Assembly: GCA_030432815.1 (NCBI GenBank)
Contig: JAUILB010000055.1
Location: 1 to 12,465 of the forward strand
Direction of reading: 5' to 3'
DNA: 12,465 nt
DNA from: Alphaproteobacteria bacterium
GTDB taxonomy: Bacteria > Pseudomonadota > Alphaproteobacteria > Sphingomonadales > Emcibacteraceae
In this document: positions 1-6,076 of the stretch, one piece after another
Numbering within the stretch: the stretch's first letter is position 1
Layout: every line of letters begins with the position of its first letter
Made by a program: the position numbers and the translations under genes
The notes under the pieces: generated by a model
Seen by the model: only the letters and a program-made list of their open reading frames with translations
Told to the model about the DNA's origin: nothing
Database searches by the model: none

Positions 1-66
1 AATGCCGTATATAACACCTGACGCACCACTAATTCCGACTATGAGTCGTTTTCCGCTACTCACCAT
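1..66 (-). CDS. ubiX: UbiX flavin prenyltransferase (5' end only)
   Basis: The minus-strand frame from 66 to the left edge gives 22 codons containing KRLIVGISGASGVIYGI, which closely matches the universal N-terminus of UbiX/Pad1. This is the Rossmann-like FMN-binding loop, with the GxSGAS motif. UbiX joins dimethylallyl phosphate to FMN to make the prenylated FMN cofactor of the UbiD decarboxylase in ubiquinone synthesis; it is cytosolic and usually about 190-200 residues, so roughly 90% lies outside the window. The start at 66 is supported by an AAGGTGG ribosome binding site (75-81, minus strand) 8 nt upstream; a GTG directly after the ATG is a less likely start. The family assignment rests on the short but very characteristic motif. 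Confidence 0.88.
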   Translation of the reverse strand, partial: MVSSGKRLIVGISGASGVIYGI

Positions 67-462
67 TAAAAATGCCACCTTAAATACATCATTTTTTAGA
101 ACCAGTTTCGCTTATAACAAATTTTACCACCTTTATACACTAAATCTGCCGATATCCTTACATATCTCATGTTTTCTGTAGCTGAATCGCGTGACAAATT
201 TCCAAAAATATGATGTAATTGTAGTTACTGTTCATAGCATGCCTGATACAAATACAGGCTAGATGAAAAATAAAAGATGCCTCTTAACGGGCGCAAGCAG
301 GAGTTCTATGGTCACTATACATTCCACAAAACAAAAAATTCGCTTGTGTCAGGATTATGAAAAGCTTCAACATTTTTTTTACCACTTTTGGTATAATCAT
401 ATAACTATGCGAACAGAAATATCATCCTTTCAGTACTTAAACTATAAGCAGGAGACAAAAAC
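67..462. other. Gene-free divergent intergenic region between ubiX and the DUF465 gene
   Basis: About 400 AT-rich bases with no convincing protein gene. It must hold the leader of ubiX (minus strand) and that of the DUF465 gene (plus strand). The only clear elements are the ubiX ribosome binding site, a possible sigma70-like pair GTGACA (191-196) and TGTAAT (214-219) separated by 17 bp on the plus strand, and an extended -10 box near 389-397. No hairpin with a T-tract was seen. A small RNA between the two plus-strand promoter candidates is possible, but nothing structural supports it. Confidence 0.5.
389..397 (+). promoter_or_regulatory. Extended -10 promoter for the DUF465 gene
   Basis: The string TGGTATAAT is a perfect TGn-TATAAT extended -10 element. 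No good -35 box lies 17 bp upstream, as is usual for extended -10 promoters. Transcription would start near 404, giving a leader of about 59 nt before the ATG at 463. This is inference from sequence only. Confidence 0.5.
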
Positions 463-630
463 ATGCATTCAAACGCTCATATTGATGCCCTATCACGTAA
501 ACATGCCGCTTTGGAAGAAAAAATACATATAGAAGAAAACCGTCCCGCACCTGATAGCACTATCCTCCATGAGCTCAAGAAAGCAAAATTAGTTATTAAG
601 GATGAAATGACGAGATTAAAAACGCAGTAA
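463..630 (+). CDS. DUF465 / YdcH-family small protein
   Basis: A 55-residue protein starting MHSNAHIDALSRKHAALEEK and ending KDEMTRLKTQ. The pattern of an N-terminal LSxKHxxLExxI segment, an acidic/proline turn (ENRPAPDS) and a second helix LHELKKAKLxxKDEMxRL is the DUF465 (YdcH-like) signature, a short antiparallel helical hairpin common in proteobacteria. The family has no firmly established biochemical role, so none is claimed. The start is supported by an AGGAGA ribosome binding site at about 450-455, 7-8 nt upstream of the ATG. The gene is monocistronic: an extended -10 promoter lies upstream and a bidirectional terminator follows 12 nt after the stop. It faces trcR. Confidence 0.88.
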   Translation: MHSNAHIDALSRKHAALEEKIHIEENRPAPDSTILHELKKAKLVIKDEMTRLKTQ

Positions 631-642
631 AAAATAGCCGTA

Positions 643-674
643 AAAAAACCCGCTCAATACAAAGCGGGTTTTTT
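643..674. terminator. Bidirectional intrinsic terminator between DUF465 gene and trcR
   Basis: The arms AAAAAACCCGCT (643-654) and AGCGGGTTTTTT (663-674) pair perfectly over 12 bp around an 8-nt loop. A GC core flanked by A-run and T-run gives a U-tract on both strands, so the hairpin can end the DUF465 transcript rightward and the trcR transcript leftward. Confidence 0.9.
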
Positions 675-694
675 AAACGACACATATGATTTAA

Positions 695-1249
695 TTATTC
701 ATCAACAGAACCATCAATATTCATCTCAACCCTTCTGGGAGCGGCCTTTTTAACTGCCGCATCAAGTTCTGTTTGCTTACATAGCCCCAAAAGAACTGGA
801 TCAACAGGTTTAATATTGCTCATATTCCAGTGTGTGCGTTCACGAATAGCCGTTATTGTTGGTTTCGTCGTTCCAACAATTTTCGAAATTTGTGCATCTG
901 TCAGCTCCGGGTGATACCTAAGCAACCACGCGATGGCATCCGGTTTATCCTGCCTTTTCGATACAGGCGTGTACTTTGCACCGCCACTTCTTGTTTTGGC
1001 AGGTACATCGTCTATTATTATCTGCAATGTTGCCGATGCATCATTTTGACATCTTTCAATTTCTTCCCAAGTGAGTTGCCCATTTGCAACCGGGTCAAGT
1101 CCTACAATGTTTACGGCGACCTGCTCATCTGCAATCCCCTGCACTTCTAATTCATGTAGACCGCAAAATTTAGCGATCTGCGAAAAACTGAGGCTGGTAT
1201 TATCAACAAGCCATACACCTGTAGCCATCGGCATTAAAGGCTCAGTCAT
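695..1249 (-). CDS. trcR: TrcR cell-cycle transcriptional regulator (DUF1013)
   Basis: A 184-residue protein, the usual length of the alphaproteobacterial DUF1013 family, now named TrcR. The N-terminus carries the family hallmark MATGVWLVDNTSLSFSQIAKFCGLHELEVQ, quoted here as MATGVWLVDNTSLSFSQIA and FCGLHELEVQ (residues 8-37), followed by an IADEQVAVNIVGLDPVANGQ segment. A second helix-turn-helix-like stretch lies at residues 116-138 (LTDAQISKIVGTTKPTI, then TAIRERTHWN). The C-terminus is a basic, then acidic tail. Known for the family: a conserved regulator tied to alphaproteobacterial cell-cycle transcription; targets here are not visible. The ATG at 1249 has an AGGAGT ribosome binding site at 1254-1259. 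Transcription ends at the shared terminator at 643-674. Confidence 0.9.
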   Translation of the reverse strand: MTEPLMPMATGVWLVDNTSLSFSQIAKFCGLHELEVQGIADEQVAVNIVGLDPVANGQLTWEEIERCQNDASATLQIIIDDVPAKTRSGGAKYTPVSKRQDKPDAIAWLLRYHPELTDAQISKIVGTTKPTITAIRERTHWNMSNIKPVDPVLLGLCKQTELDAAVKKAAPRRVEMNIDGSVDE

Positions 1250-1270
1250 GATTACTCCTAATTTATTGTT

Positions 1271-1276
1271 ATTATA
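1271..1276 (-). promoter_or_regulatory. Candidate trcR -10 box
   Basis: The minus strand carries a perfect TATAAT here, 22 nt upstream of the trcR start codon, so a transcript would have a leader of only about 15 nt containing little beyond the AGGAGT site. The -35 position 17 bp further upstream (TATGCT) is a poor match, so this may be activator-dependent or incidental. Confidence 0.3.
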
Positions 1277-1320
1277 AACTTTTCAAATATATCAGCATAA
1301 GGGGTGTTTTTACAATTGAA

Positions 1321-1351
1321 AAGGCCTTGAAAAAAAACTTTTCAAGGCCTT
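1321..1351 (-). terminator. Terminator-like hairpin after the first TonB-domain gene
   Basis: Arms AAGGCCTTGAAAA (1321-1333) and TTTTCAAGGCCTT (1339-1351) are perfectly complementary over 13 bp with a 5-nt loop. On the minus strand it lies 47 nt past the stop of the TonB-domain gene at 1399. The following T-tract is short (TTTTC). The right arm is itself part of a 14-bp perfect palindrome (1341-1354). The same core sequence recurs at the terminator of the neighbouring paralogue (1993-2018). Confidence 0.6.
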
Positions 1352-1398
1352 GAATTTAAACGATTAAAATCAATGTTTTTTAAATAGATTTCAATCTG

Positions 1399-1782
1399 CT
1401 ATTCCTGAATTGCCCACGCAAGAGGAACAACCATCTTCAGTTCGCTCTCCGGCACACTCGCAGGTGGTTTTGGCAACGGACTTGAACGCTTCATTAATTT
1501 TGGTACTTCACGATCAAGAACTTCATGTCCAGATGATGTTACAACATTATGTGCAACAATATTACCGTCACGATCAACATCAATTTCCACTTTCAATTGA
1601 CCTTCAATTGACTTGCGAAGTGCTTCACGCGGATAAGATTGTTTTTTGGCAATGGCATTACCTACATCCTTTTGCCATTCATCAATATCAGAAGCATTTG
1701 CCGAAGCAGAAAACCCAACCATTGACATAACTGATACTATAAAAAAGGCTGCAACCGCCTTCATAAAACTCATATTACTCAT
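1399..1782 (-). CDS. Secreted TonB C-terminal-domain protein, copy 1
   Basis: A 127-residue protein. Residues 1-30 form a signal peptide (hydrophobic core FIVSVMSMVGF, then SASANA as the likely cleavage site). The rest is one TonB C-terminal domain: KKQSYPREALRKSIEGQLKV carries the YPxxA...G start, followed by EIDVDRDGNIVAHNVVTSSG, HEVLDREVPKLMKRSSPLP and a terminal VVPLAWAIQE strand. Canonical TonB has an uncleaved membrane anchor and a Pro-rich spacer before this domain; both are absent, so this protein should be free in the periplasm. No exbB or exbD lies nearby. Classical TonB energy transduction is therefore uncertain. The ATG at 1782 is chosen because a GGAG site lies 10 nt upstream. 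A close paralogue lies immediately upstream in transcription order. Confidence 0.8.
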   Translation of the reverse strand: MSNMSFMKAVAAFFIVSVMSMVGFSASANASDIDEWQKDVGNAIAKKQSYPREALRKSIEGQLKVEIDVDRDGNIVAHNVVTSSGHEVLDREVPKLMKRSSPLPKPPASVPESELKMVVPLAWAIQE

Positions 1783-1933
1783 TATTATATTTCTCCAAAA
1801 AATTAGTAGCCTAACATGATTTTAAATAAGTCAATCGCTCTTTAATTCGTGATCAACCTAATTTCCTTGTAACGCTGAATAGTGTACAATTACTTAACAA
1901 TGAGAAAATTATTTATGTTATATCATAATAACT

Positions 1934-1955
1934 AAAAAAAACGAGGCGAAGCCTC
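1934..1955 (-). terminator. Second intrinsic terminator after the upstream TonB-domain gene
   Basis: On the minus strand GAGGC-TTC-GCCTC is followed by G and a run of seven to eight T. It lies about 38 nt beyond the first terminator (1993-2018), so copy 2 ends in a tandem pair, which should insulate copy 1 from read-through. Confidence 0.7.
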
Positions 1956-1992
1956 AAAAATACAGCAAAATAGAGATGTTAAAAAATAAAAA

Positions 1993-2018
1993 AAGGCCTT
2001 GAAAAAACTCAAGACCTT
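1993..2018 (-). terminator. Intrinsic terminator after the second TonB-domain gene
   Basis: Minus-strand AAGGTCTTGA pairs with TCAAGGCCTT (10 bp with one G-U wobble), followed by TTTTTATTTTTT. The same mismatch position would be a C-A clash in plus-strand RNA, so the hairpin is built for the minus strand. It shares the AAGGCCTTGA arm with the terminator of the downstream paralogue. Confidence 0.82.
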
Positions 2019-2045
2019 AATTCATTTTCAAGCTTTAAATTGCTT

Positions 2046-2420
2046 TTATTCAAGTACCCATGCTAATGGAACCACCATTGTAAGTTGGCTATCTTCAGCA
2101 CCAGATGGTGGAGCAGGAAGCGGACTTACACGTTCCATTAATTTTGGTATTTCGCGGTCAAGAATTTCATGACCCGTTGAACTTTGTAGATTATGTGCAA
2201 CTATATTGCCTTGACGATCTATGTTAATTTCAACTCTTGCTTGGCCCTGTAATTCTTTGCGAAGAGCAGCGCGTGGATATGATTGCTTTTTGGCAATTGC
2301 TTTACCTACATCTTTTTGCCATCCGCTAATATCCTGTGCATTTGCAGAAGCTACAAACCCAGTTAATGCTACTGAAGTGGCTACGATAACTGTTGCCATA
2401 ATTTTACTCAACTTGCCCAT
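2046..2420 (-). CDS. Secreted TonB C-terminal-domain protein, copy 2
   Basis: A 124-residue paralogue of the neighbouring copy, about two-thirds identical over the mature part. Residues 1-25 are a signal peptide (MGKLSKIMATVIVATSVALT, ending in ASANA, then QDISGWQKDV). The TonB C-terminal domain follows with KKQSYPRAALRKELQGQARV, NIDRQGNIVAHNLQSSTGHE, ILDREIPKLMERVSPLPAPP and MVVPLAWVLE. As in copy 1, there is no Pro-rich linker and no retained anchor. The start at 2420 is preferred over an in-frame ATG 21 codons upstream (2483), because AGGAG (2428-2432) lies 7 nt before it and the extra residues would bury the signal peptide. Two tandem terminators follow. Role unknown beyond a probable periplasmic protein-binding function suggested by the fold. 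Confidence 0.8.
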   Translation of the reverse strand: MGKLSKIMATVIVATSVALTGFVASANAQDISGWQKDVGKAIAKKQSYPRAALRKELQGQARVEINIDRQGNIVAHNLQSSTGHEILDREIPKLMERVSPLPAPPSGAEDSQLTMVVPLAWVLE

Positions 2421-2707
2421 TTTTTTACTCCTAAGTTTAATACAAAATGTTCCTAATTTTTCAGTTAGAAAATCCCCAATCATGTGTAATTATCTACAAC
2501 TTCAAGAGGGAACTTCATTCGCAAATAAGGACTATAATGAGAAATGGTAAACTGAAGCTTAAAGATAAAATTTTAACTATTTAAATTTTGTCGATTTTAT
2601 TGACTTTAGCCATAAAATTGCTGATAAATTAAGTATCTGCTTCAATATCAAATCGAGCATCAATTAACTTAAGGTATTGATATTATTAAACTTTAGAAAG
2701 AAGTGTC
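2421..2707. other. Divergent intergenic region between TonB-domain copy 2 and the unknown secreted protein
   Basis: 287 AT-rich bases without a credible gene. On the minus strand, CTGAAA and TATTAA separated by 16 bp (about 2444-2471) could serve copy 2 with a very short leader. On the plus strand a better promoter candidate is listed separately. No strong hairpin was seen. Confidence 0.45.
2600..2628 (+). promoter_or_regulatory. Candidate sigma70 promoter for the unknown secreted protein and DUF3126 genes
   Basis: TTGACT (2600-2605, five of six consensus bases) is followed after exactly 17 bp by GATAAA (2623-2628, four of six). Transcription from near 2635 would leave a leader of about 73 nt before the ATG at 2708. 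Confidence 0.45.
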
Positions 2708-3313
2708 ATGAAAATAGTTAAATTAATGGCCACAATTACTATTTTTTTTATTTTTATTCCTGCTAACGCTCAAATTACGTTGAGTGATGCTGATATTGAA
2801 AAATACCTATCAACACTCCCGAAGCTCCAGACCTTAATCGCATCGCCTGATCCGGAAGATAACCCTATGGAAAGTCGTGATTTAAGCTCTCAAAATGAAA
2901 ACCTAACATCACGCACACCAATATCAGACAATTTAGAAAGAATGAAAAATCATCCCACATATGACATGTTTTCTAGAATCGTAAATGATGCGGGTTTTGA
3001 AACCCCTGCCGACTGGGCCGCCGTCGGTGATGAGATTATGATGGCCTACAGTGCCTATTTAATAAAGAACCCTGTTGATAATAACGCCCCCACTTTAGAC
3101 GAAATGAAAAAAGATCTCGCCGAACAGCTTTCAAAAGTCGAAGGAAATCAATTTATAACCTTGGAAAACAAAGAACTGCTAATAAACAAAATAGAAAATT
3201 CTATAGCAATGTTAAATGATCCAACTTATATTACTAATAAAAATATACCCATTATCCGTCCCTATATTGGCCGACTTACTTCATATTTGAGGAATACAAA
3301 TGACACGTACTGA
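2708..3313 (+). CDS. Secreted helical protein of unknown function
   Basis: I do not recognise this 201-residue protein. It opens with a clear signal peptide (MKIVKLMATITIFFIFIPANA, here split as MKIVKLMATITIFFIFIP plus ANA) with cleavage expected before QITLSD, so it is probably periplasmic. The mature part is acidic and looks helical. A Ser/Asn/Pro-rich stretch (about residues 48-75) links an N-terminal helix (DADIEKYLSTLPKLQTL) to a region containing FSRIVNDAGFETPADWAAVG and MAYSAYLIKN. The C-terminal third has amphipathic helices, with no cysteines. The FETPADWAAVGD segment resembles helical repeats in other uncharacterised proteobacterial secreted proteins, but I cannot name a family. Its 3' end overlaps the DUF3126 gene by 14 nt, so the two are translationally coupled. 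Confidence 0.75.
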   Translation: MKIVKLMATITIFFIFIPANAQITLSDADIEKYLSTLPKLQTLIASPDPEDNPMESRDLSSQNENLTSRTPISDNLERMKNHPTYDMFSRIVNDAGFETPADWAAVGDEIMMAYSAYLIKNPVDNNAPTLDEMKKDLAEQLSKVEGNQFITLENKELLINKIENSIAMLNDPTYITNKNIPIIRPYIGRLTSYLRNTNDTY

Positions 3314-3533
3314 GATTTTACGTATTCAGAAATATCTAAACACTAAATTCGGAAATGACAAATTTTCGCTTGAAAAAAGCCCCGCATCAGACGGCAGCAT
3401 GGAAGTTCATTTTGATGGCGAGTTTATCGGTATGATCTATCGTGATGAAGATGAAGGCGAAGTGTCCTATGCTTTCCAAATGGCAATACTGGAAGATGAT
3501 CTGCCAAATGCGGCAGACGCTTCATTAATATAG
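3300..3533 (+). CDS. DUF3126 family protein
   Basis: A 77-residue protein with the DUF3126 pattern. It has an N-terminal helix EILRIQKYLNTKFGNDKFSL, then strands EVHFDGEFIGMIYRDEDEGE and the hallmark SYAFQMAILEDDL near the C-terminus. The family is almost confined to Alphaproteobacteria, is 70-80 residues long and has no known function; the fold looks like a small alpha/beta domain. The ATG lies inside the end of the preceding gene (14-nt overlap, different frame) with a GAGG site at about 3289-3292. Its stop is only 4 nt from the stop of the convergent cation transporter gene, with no terminator hairpin between them. Confidence 0.87.
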   Translation: MTRTEILRIQKYLNTKFGNDKFSLEKSPASDGSMEVHFDGEFIGMIYRDEDEGEVSYAFQMAILEDDLPNAADASLI

Positions 3534-3537
3534 GCAA

Positions 3538-4155
3538 TTATAAACTTACGTCCCTAAGTTCATGCATAGCCTGTTTTATGATCTGAATGCTGGCGACAAT
3601 AGATAGTGTTGCCATAAGAACCGCTACTATAAAGTCTGGCCAACCGCTTTCTAGCGCAAAAACACCGGACGCTGCGACAACGATTGCTATATTACCGATG
3701 GCATCATTACGAGAGCATAACCAGATTGAGCGCATATTGCTGTCGCCGCTTCGAAACTTAAAGAGCAAAACTGCACTAACAACATTAGCAATCAAAGCAA
3801 CAATACCAACAGCTCCCATTAGTTCAGCGAGCGGAACAATGGCTCCTTGCGCATTTATGGTAGTCCGCGCAAATATCCACAACCCCAGCAGGCCCATACT
3901 TATCCCTTTGAGCATCGCGACAGAGGCCCTGATACGAATGGAACTTCCAAGAACCAAAAGTGTTACCCCATAGGTCATCGAATCTGCCATAAAATCAAGT
4001 GCATCTGCCTGTAATGACACTGAATCCGCGTAAAATGCAGTACCAAATTCAACAATAAACATGACCAGGTTAATAATAAATACAAACCAGAGTATTCGAC
4101 GAAACTTTCCGACCTTTAATTCTTCTTCATGTATGTCATGATCACAACACGCCAT
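3538..4155 (-). CDS. Short CDF-type cation transporter (no C-terminal cytoplasmic domain)
   Basis: A 205-residue inner-membrane protein with six predicted helices (about 21-43, 48-70, 80-98, 108-132, 147-167, 173-193), matching the transmembrane core of cation diffusion facilitators. Helix 2 carries LDFMAD, with D54 and D58 aligning to the metal-site aspartates of YiiP. Helix 5 carries CSRND, with D151 aligned to the second-site aspartate but C147 where zinc CDFs usually have histidine. The N-terminus MACCDHDIHEEE is Cys/His/acid-rich and could bind metal. The protein ends right after helix 6, so the usual C-terminal dimerisation and metal-sensing domain is absent. It probably exports a divalent or thiophilic metal using the proton gradient; the substrate cannot be told. 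The ribosome binding site is weak. Confidence 0.82.
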   Translation of the reverse strand: MACCDHDIHEEELKVGKFRRILWFVFIINLVMFIVEFGTAFYADSVSLQADALDFMADSMTYGVTLLVLGSSIRIRASVAMLKGISMGLLGLWIFARTTINAQGAIVPLAELMGAVGIVALIANVVSAVLLFKFRSGDSNMRSIWLCSRNDAIGNIAIVVAASGVFALESGWPDFIVAVLMATLSIVASIQIIKQAMHELRDVSL

Positions 4156-4186
4156 TAAGCAGCCCTAATTTAAAAATATATTTTTT

Positions 4187-4216
4187 TCGACCTAACAAAA
4201 TAATTTATTTTACTAT
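4187..4216 (+). promoter_or_regulatory. Candidate promoter of the fzlA-queG operon
   Basis: TCGACC (4187-4192) and TACTAT (4211-4216) are separated by 18 bp, each matching four of six consensus bases. The start would fall near 4223, about 46 nt before the fzlA ATG. The region is otherwise an AT-rich divergent spacer with the cation transporter gene. Confidence 0.35.
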
Positions 4217-4268
4217 ATAGGCTTAGTTTAAACTATGACTTTTTAGGAAGGAAGGATAAAATCACTTT

Positions 4269-4937
4269 ATGCGTAGGTTATATCACTATTGGTTCTGCCC
4301 GTCTTCACGGAAAATTAGACTTGCTATACTGGAAAAGGGGATCGATTGCGAGCTGCATTTGGAACTTCCCTGGAAACGTAGGCATGAATATTTAATGATA
4401 AACCCTGCGGGCACAGTACCTGTCATGATTGAGGAAGATGAAACAATCATCGCCGGCACAGCCGCAATTTCTGAGTATCTGGATGATGTATATCCTGACC
4501 TTCATCTTACGGGTGATGATCCGAAAGTTGCTGCCGAAGTAAGAAGACTGGTAGATTGGTTTGACCAGAAGTTTAACCGCGAAGTCACCGAACTTGTAAT
4601 TAACGAAAAAGTGACCAAACGATTTCTGAAAAGGGGTACGCCTGAGGCCAATTCTATCCGTTATGCCGGTCAAAATATAAAACCACATCTTCAATATATT
4701 GAATATCTTACTGATCGAAGGAACTGGTTGGCTGGAAATGATTTTTCTTACGCAGATATTTCTGCTGCCGCACATCTATCCTGTGTGGATTTTTTCGGTG
4801 ATGTTCCGTGGGAAAATTTCAAGGCCGCACGTGATTGGTACGCAAGAATTAAATCACGGCCAAGCATGCAAAATATCTTAAAGGATAATATTTCCGGTCT
4901 AATACCTTCAGCACATTATCGCAACCCGGATTTTTAA
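4269..4937 (+). CDS. fzlA: GST-fold cell-division protein, probable FzlA
   Basis: A 222-residue glutathione S-transferase-like protein. The thioredoxin-like domain (1-75) has the motif FCPSSRKIRLAILEKG (9-24), the cis-proline loop NPAGTVPVM (45-53) and AGTAAISEYLDD. The helical C-terminal domain (about 88-200) ends with WLAGNDFSYADISAAAHLSC (153-172). A conserved tail GLIPSAHYRNPDF (210-222) extends beyond ordinary GSTs. This matches FzlA, the FtsZ-binding GST homologue that promotes constriction in Caulobacter and relatives; its extreme C-terminus is reported to be functionally critical. FzlA acts on curved FtsZ filaments, not as a detoxifying enzyme. The adjacent queG is consistent with the context I recall in other alphaproteobacteria. 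AGGAAGGAAGGA (4245-4256) lies 12 nt before the ATG, a slightly long spacing. The alternative is an ordinary GST. Confidence 0.75.
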   Translation: MRRLYHYWFCPSSRKIRLAILEKGIDCELHLELPWKRRHEYLMINPAGTVPVMIEEDETIIAGTAAISEYLDDVYPDLHLTGDDPKVAAEVRRLVDWFDQKFNREVTELVINEKVTKRFLKRGTPEANSIRYAGQNIKPHLQYIEYLTDRRNWLAGNDFSYADISAAAHLSCVDFFGDVPWENFKAARDWYARIKSRPSMQNILKDNISGLIPSAHYRNPDF

Positions 4938-4945
4938 CTTCAAGC

Positions 4946-6076
4946 ATGACTAACCAGGAAGACCTCAAAGCAGACATAAAAACCAAAGCACTTAGCCTCG
5001 GGTTTTCTTCAGTTGGATTTACGGCACCGGATAATCTTGGTGATGCTCCTGAACATTTTCAGCAATTTCTGGATAATAAGTTCCATGGTGAAATGGGTTG
5101 GTTAAAAGAAAAAGCCGAACGCCGAAAAGCACCTAAAAAACTTTGGCCGGAAGTTAATTCAATCATTATGCTATCTATGAATTACGGGCCGGCTAGTAAC
5201 CCGCTTAATGATCTTAAAAAGAATAATATTGGCAACATCTCTGTTTATGCTAAGGGCAAAGATTACCATGACATTATCAAAAAACGCCTAAAACAAATCG
5301 CCCGACATATCCACAGGACATATAATGCTGATGTAAAGGTTTTTGTCGATACAGCACCCGTTATGGAAAAGCCACTTGCCGAAAAAGCCGGACTGGGCTG
5401 GCAGGGAAAGCATACCAATCTGGTTAGTCGAAAATATGGGTCGTGGTTATTTATCGGATCAATTTTTACAACTTTAAAAATTGATAATGATAAAAATGAA
5501 AATGACCATTGCGGTTCCTGCACGGCATGCCTGAATATATGCCCGACAAATGCCTTTCCTGAACCTTATAAACTTGATGCCCGTAAATGTATCTCTTATC
5601 TCACGATCGAATATAAAGGTCATATCGATATAAAATTTCGCGATGCAATCGGAAACCGAATATATGGATGTGATGATTGTCTCGCAATTTGTCCATGGAA
5701 TAAATATGCTCAAATGACAGCAGAAAGTCAGTTTTATCCGCGAGTAGAATTAAACCCGGCAAAACTTGAGGATCTAGCAACCCTTGATGATGAGAGTTTT
5801 AGAAAAATTTTTTCCGGCTCCCCGATTAAGAGAGTAGGGCGTGATTTCTTTATCCGCAATGTACTGATAGCTATCGGTAACAGTAATGATAAGAACTACT
5901 TACCAATCTTGCTTGAAAAGCTGAACGATGAAAGTCCATATGTAAGGGCAATGGCCATTTGGGCACTTGGAAAATTAAGTACTGAAGACAAATTTGAAGC
6001 TTATAGAAAATCATATTTACCTCAAGAAAAGGATCCAGCTGTCATTAAGGAATGGAACTCGCCAATTACTGGCTAA
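4946..6076 (+). CDS. queG: Epoxyqueuosine reductase
   Basis: A 376-residue cytosolic enzyme, the normal length. It reduces epoxyqueuosine to queuosine at tRNA position 34, using cobalamin and two [4Fe-4S] clusters. The N-terminal cobalamin-binding part contains FHGEMGWL (46-53), with VDTAPVMEKPLAEKAGLGWQ (134-153), including D135 at the catalytic-acid position. The ferredoxin-type domain shows CGSCTACLNICP (C189, C192, C195, C199) and GCDDCLAICPWNKYA (C242, C245, C249), with C215 between. A HEAT-like tail follows (about 316-360; YVRAMAIWALGKLS). It starts 8 nt after the fzlA stop without a strong ribosome binding site, which suggests co-transcription and coupling. Its last 11 nt overlap the convergent TPR gene. 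Confidence 0.96.
   Translation: MTNQEDLKADIKTKALSLGFSSVGFTAPDNLGDAPEHFQQFLDNKFHGEMGWLKEKAERRKAPKKLWPEVNSIIMLSMNYGPASNPLNDLKKNNIGNISVYAKGKDYHDIIKKRLKQIARHIHRTYNADVKVFVDTAPVMEKPLAEKAGLGWQGKHTNLVSRKYGSWLFIGSIFTTLKIDNDKNENDHCGSCTACLNICPTNAFPEPYKLDARKCISYLTIEYKGHIDIKFRDAIGNRIYGCDDCLAICPWNKYAQMTAESQFYPRVELNPAKLEDLATLDDESFRKIFSGSPIKRVGRDFFIRNVLIAIGNSNDKNYLPILLEKLNDESPYVRAMAIWALGKLSTEDKFEAYRKSYLPQEKDPAVIKEWNSPITG

Noticed and set aside
263..532. An 89-codon plus-strand frame, with an internal ATG at 308 preceded by a good AGGAG site
   Set aside because: It overlaps the DUF465 gene in another frame, contains that gene's likely promoter, and its composition (rich in His, Tyr, Thr, Lys) shows no family pattern or domain.
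1410..1730. A 106-codon plus-strand frame antisense to TonB-domain copy 1
   Set aside because: It is a mirror of the real coding frame and has no ribosome binding site or family match.
2421..2483. A longer N-terminus for TonB-domain copy 2
   Set aside because: The extra 21 residues would precede and mask a good signal peptide, while AGGAG lies at ideal distance from the ATG at 2420.
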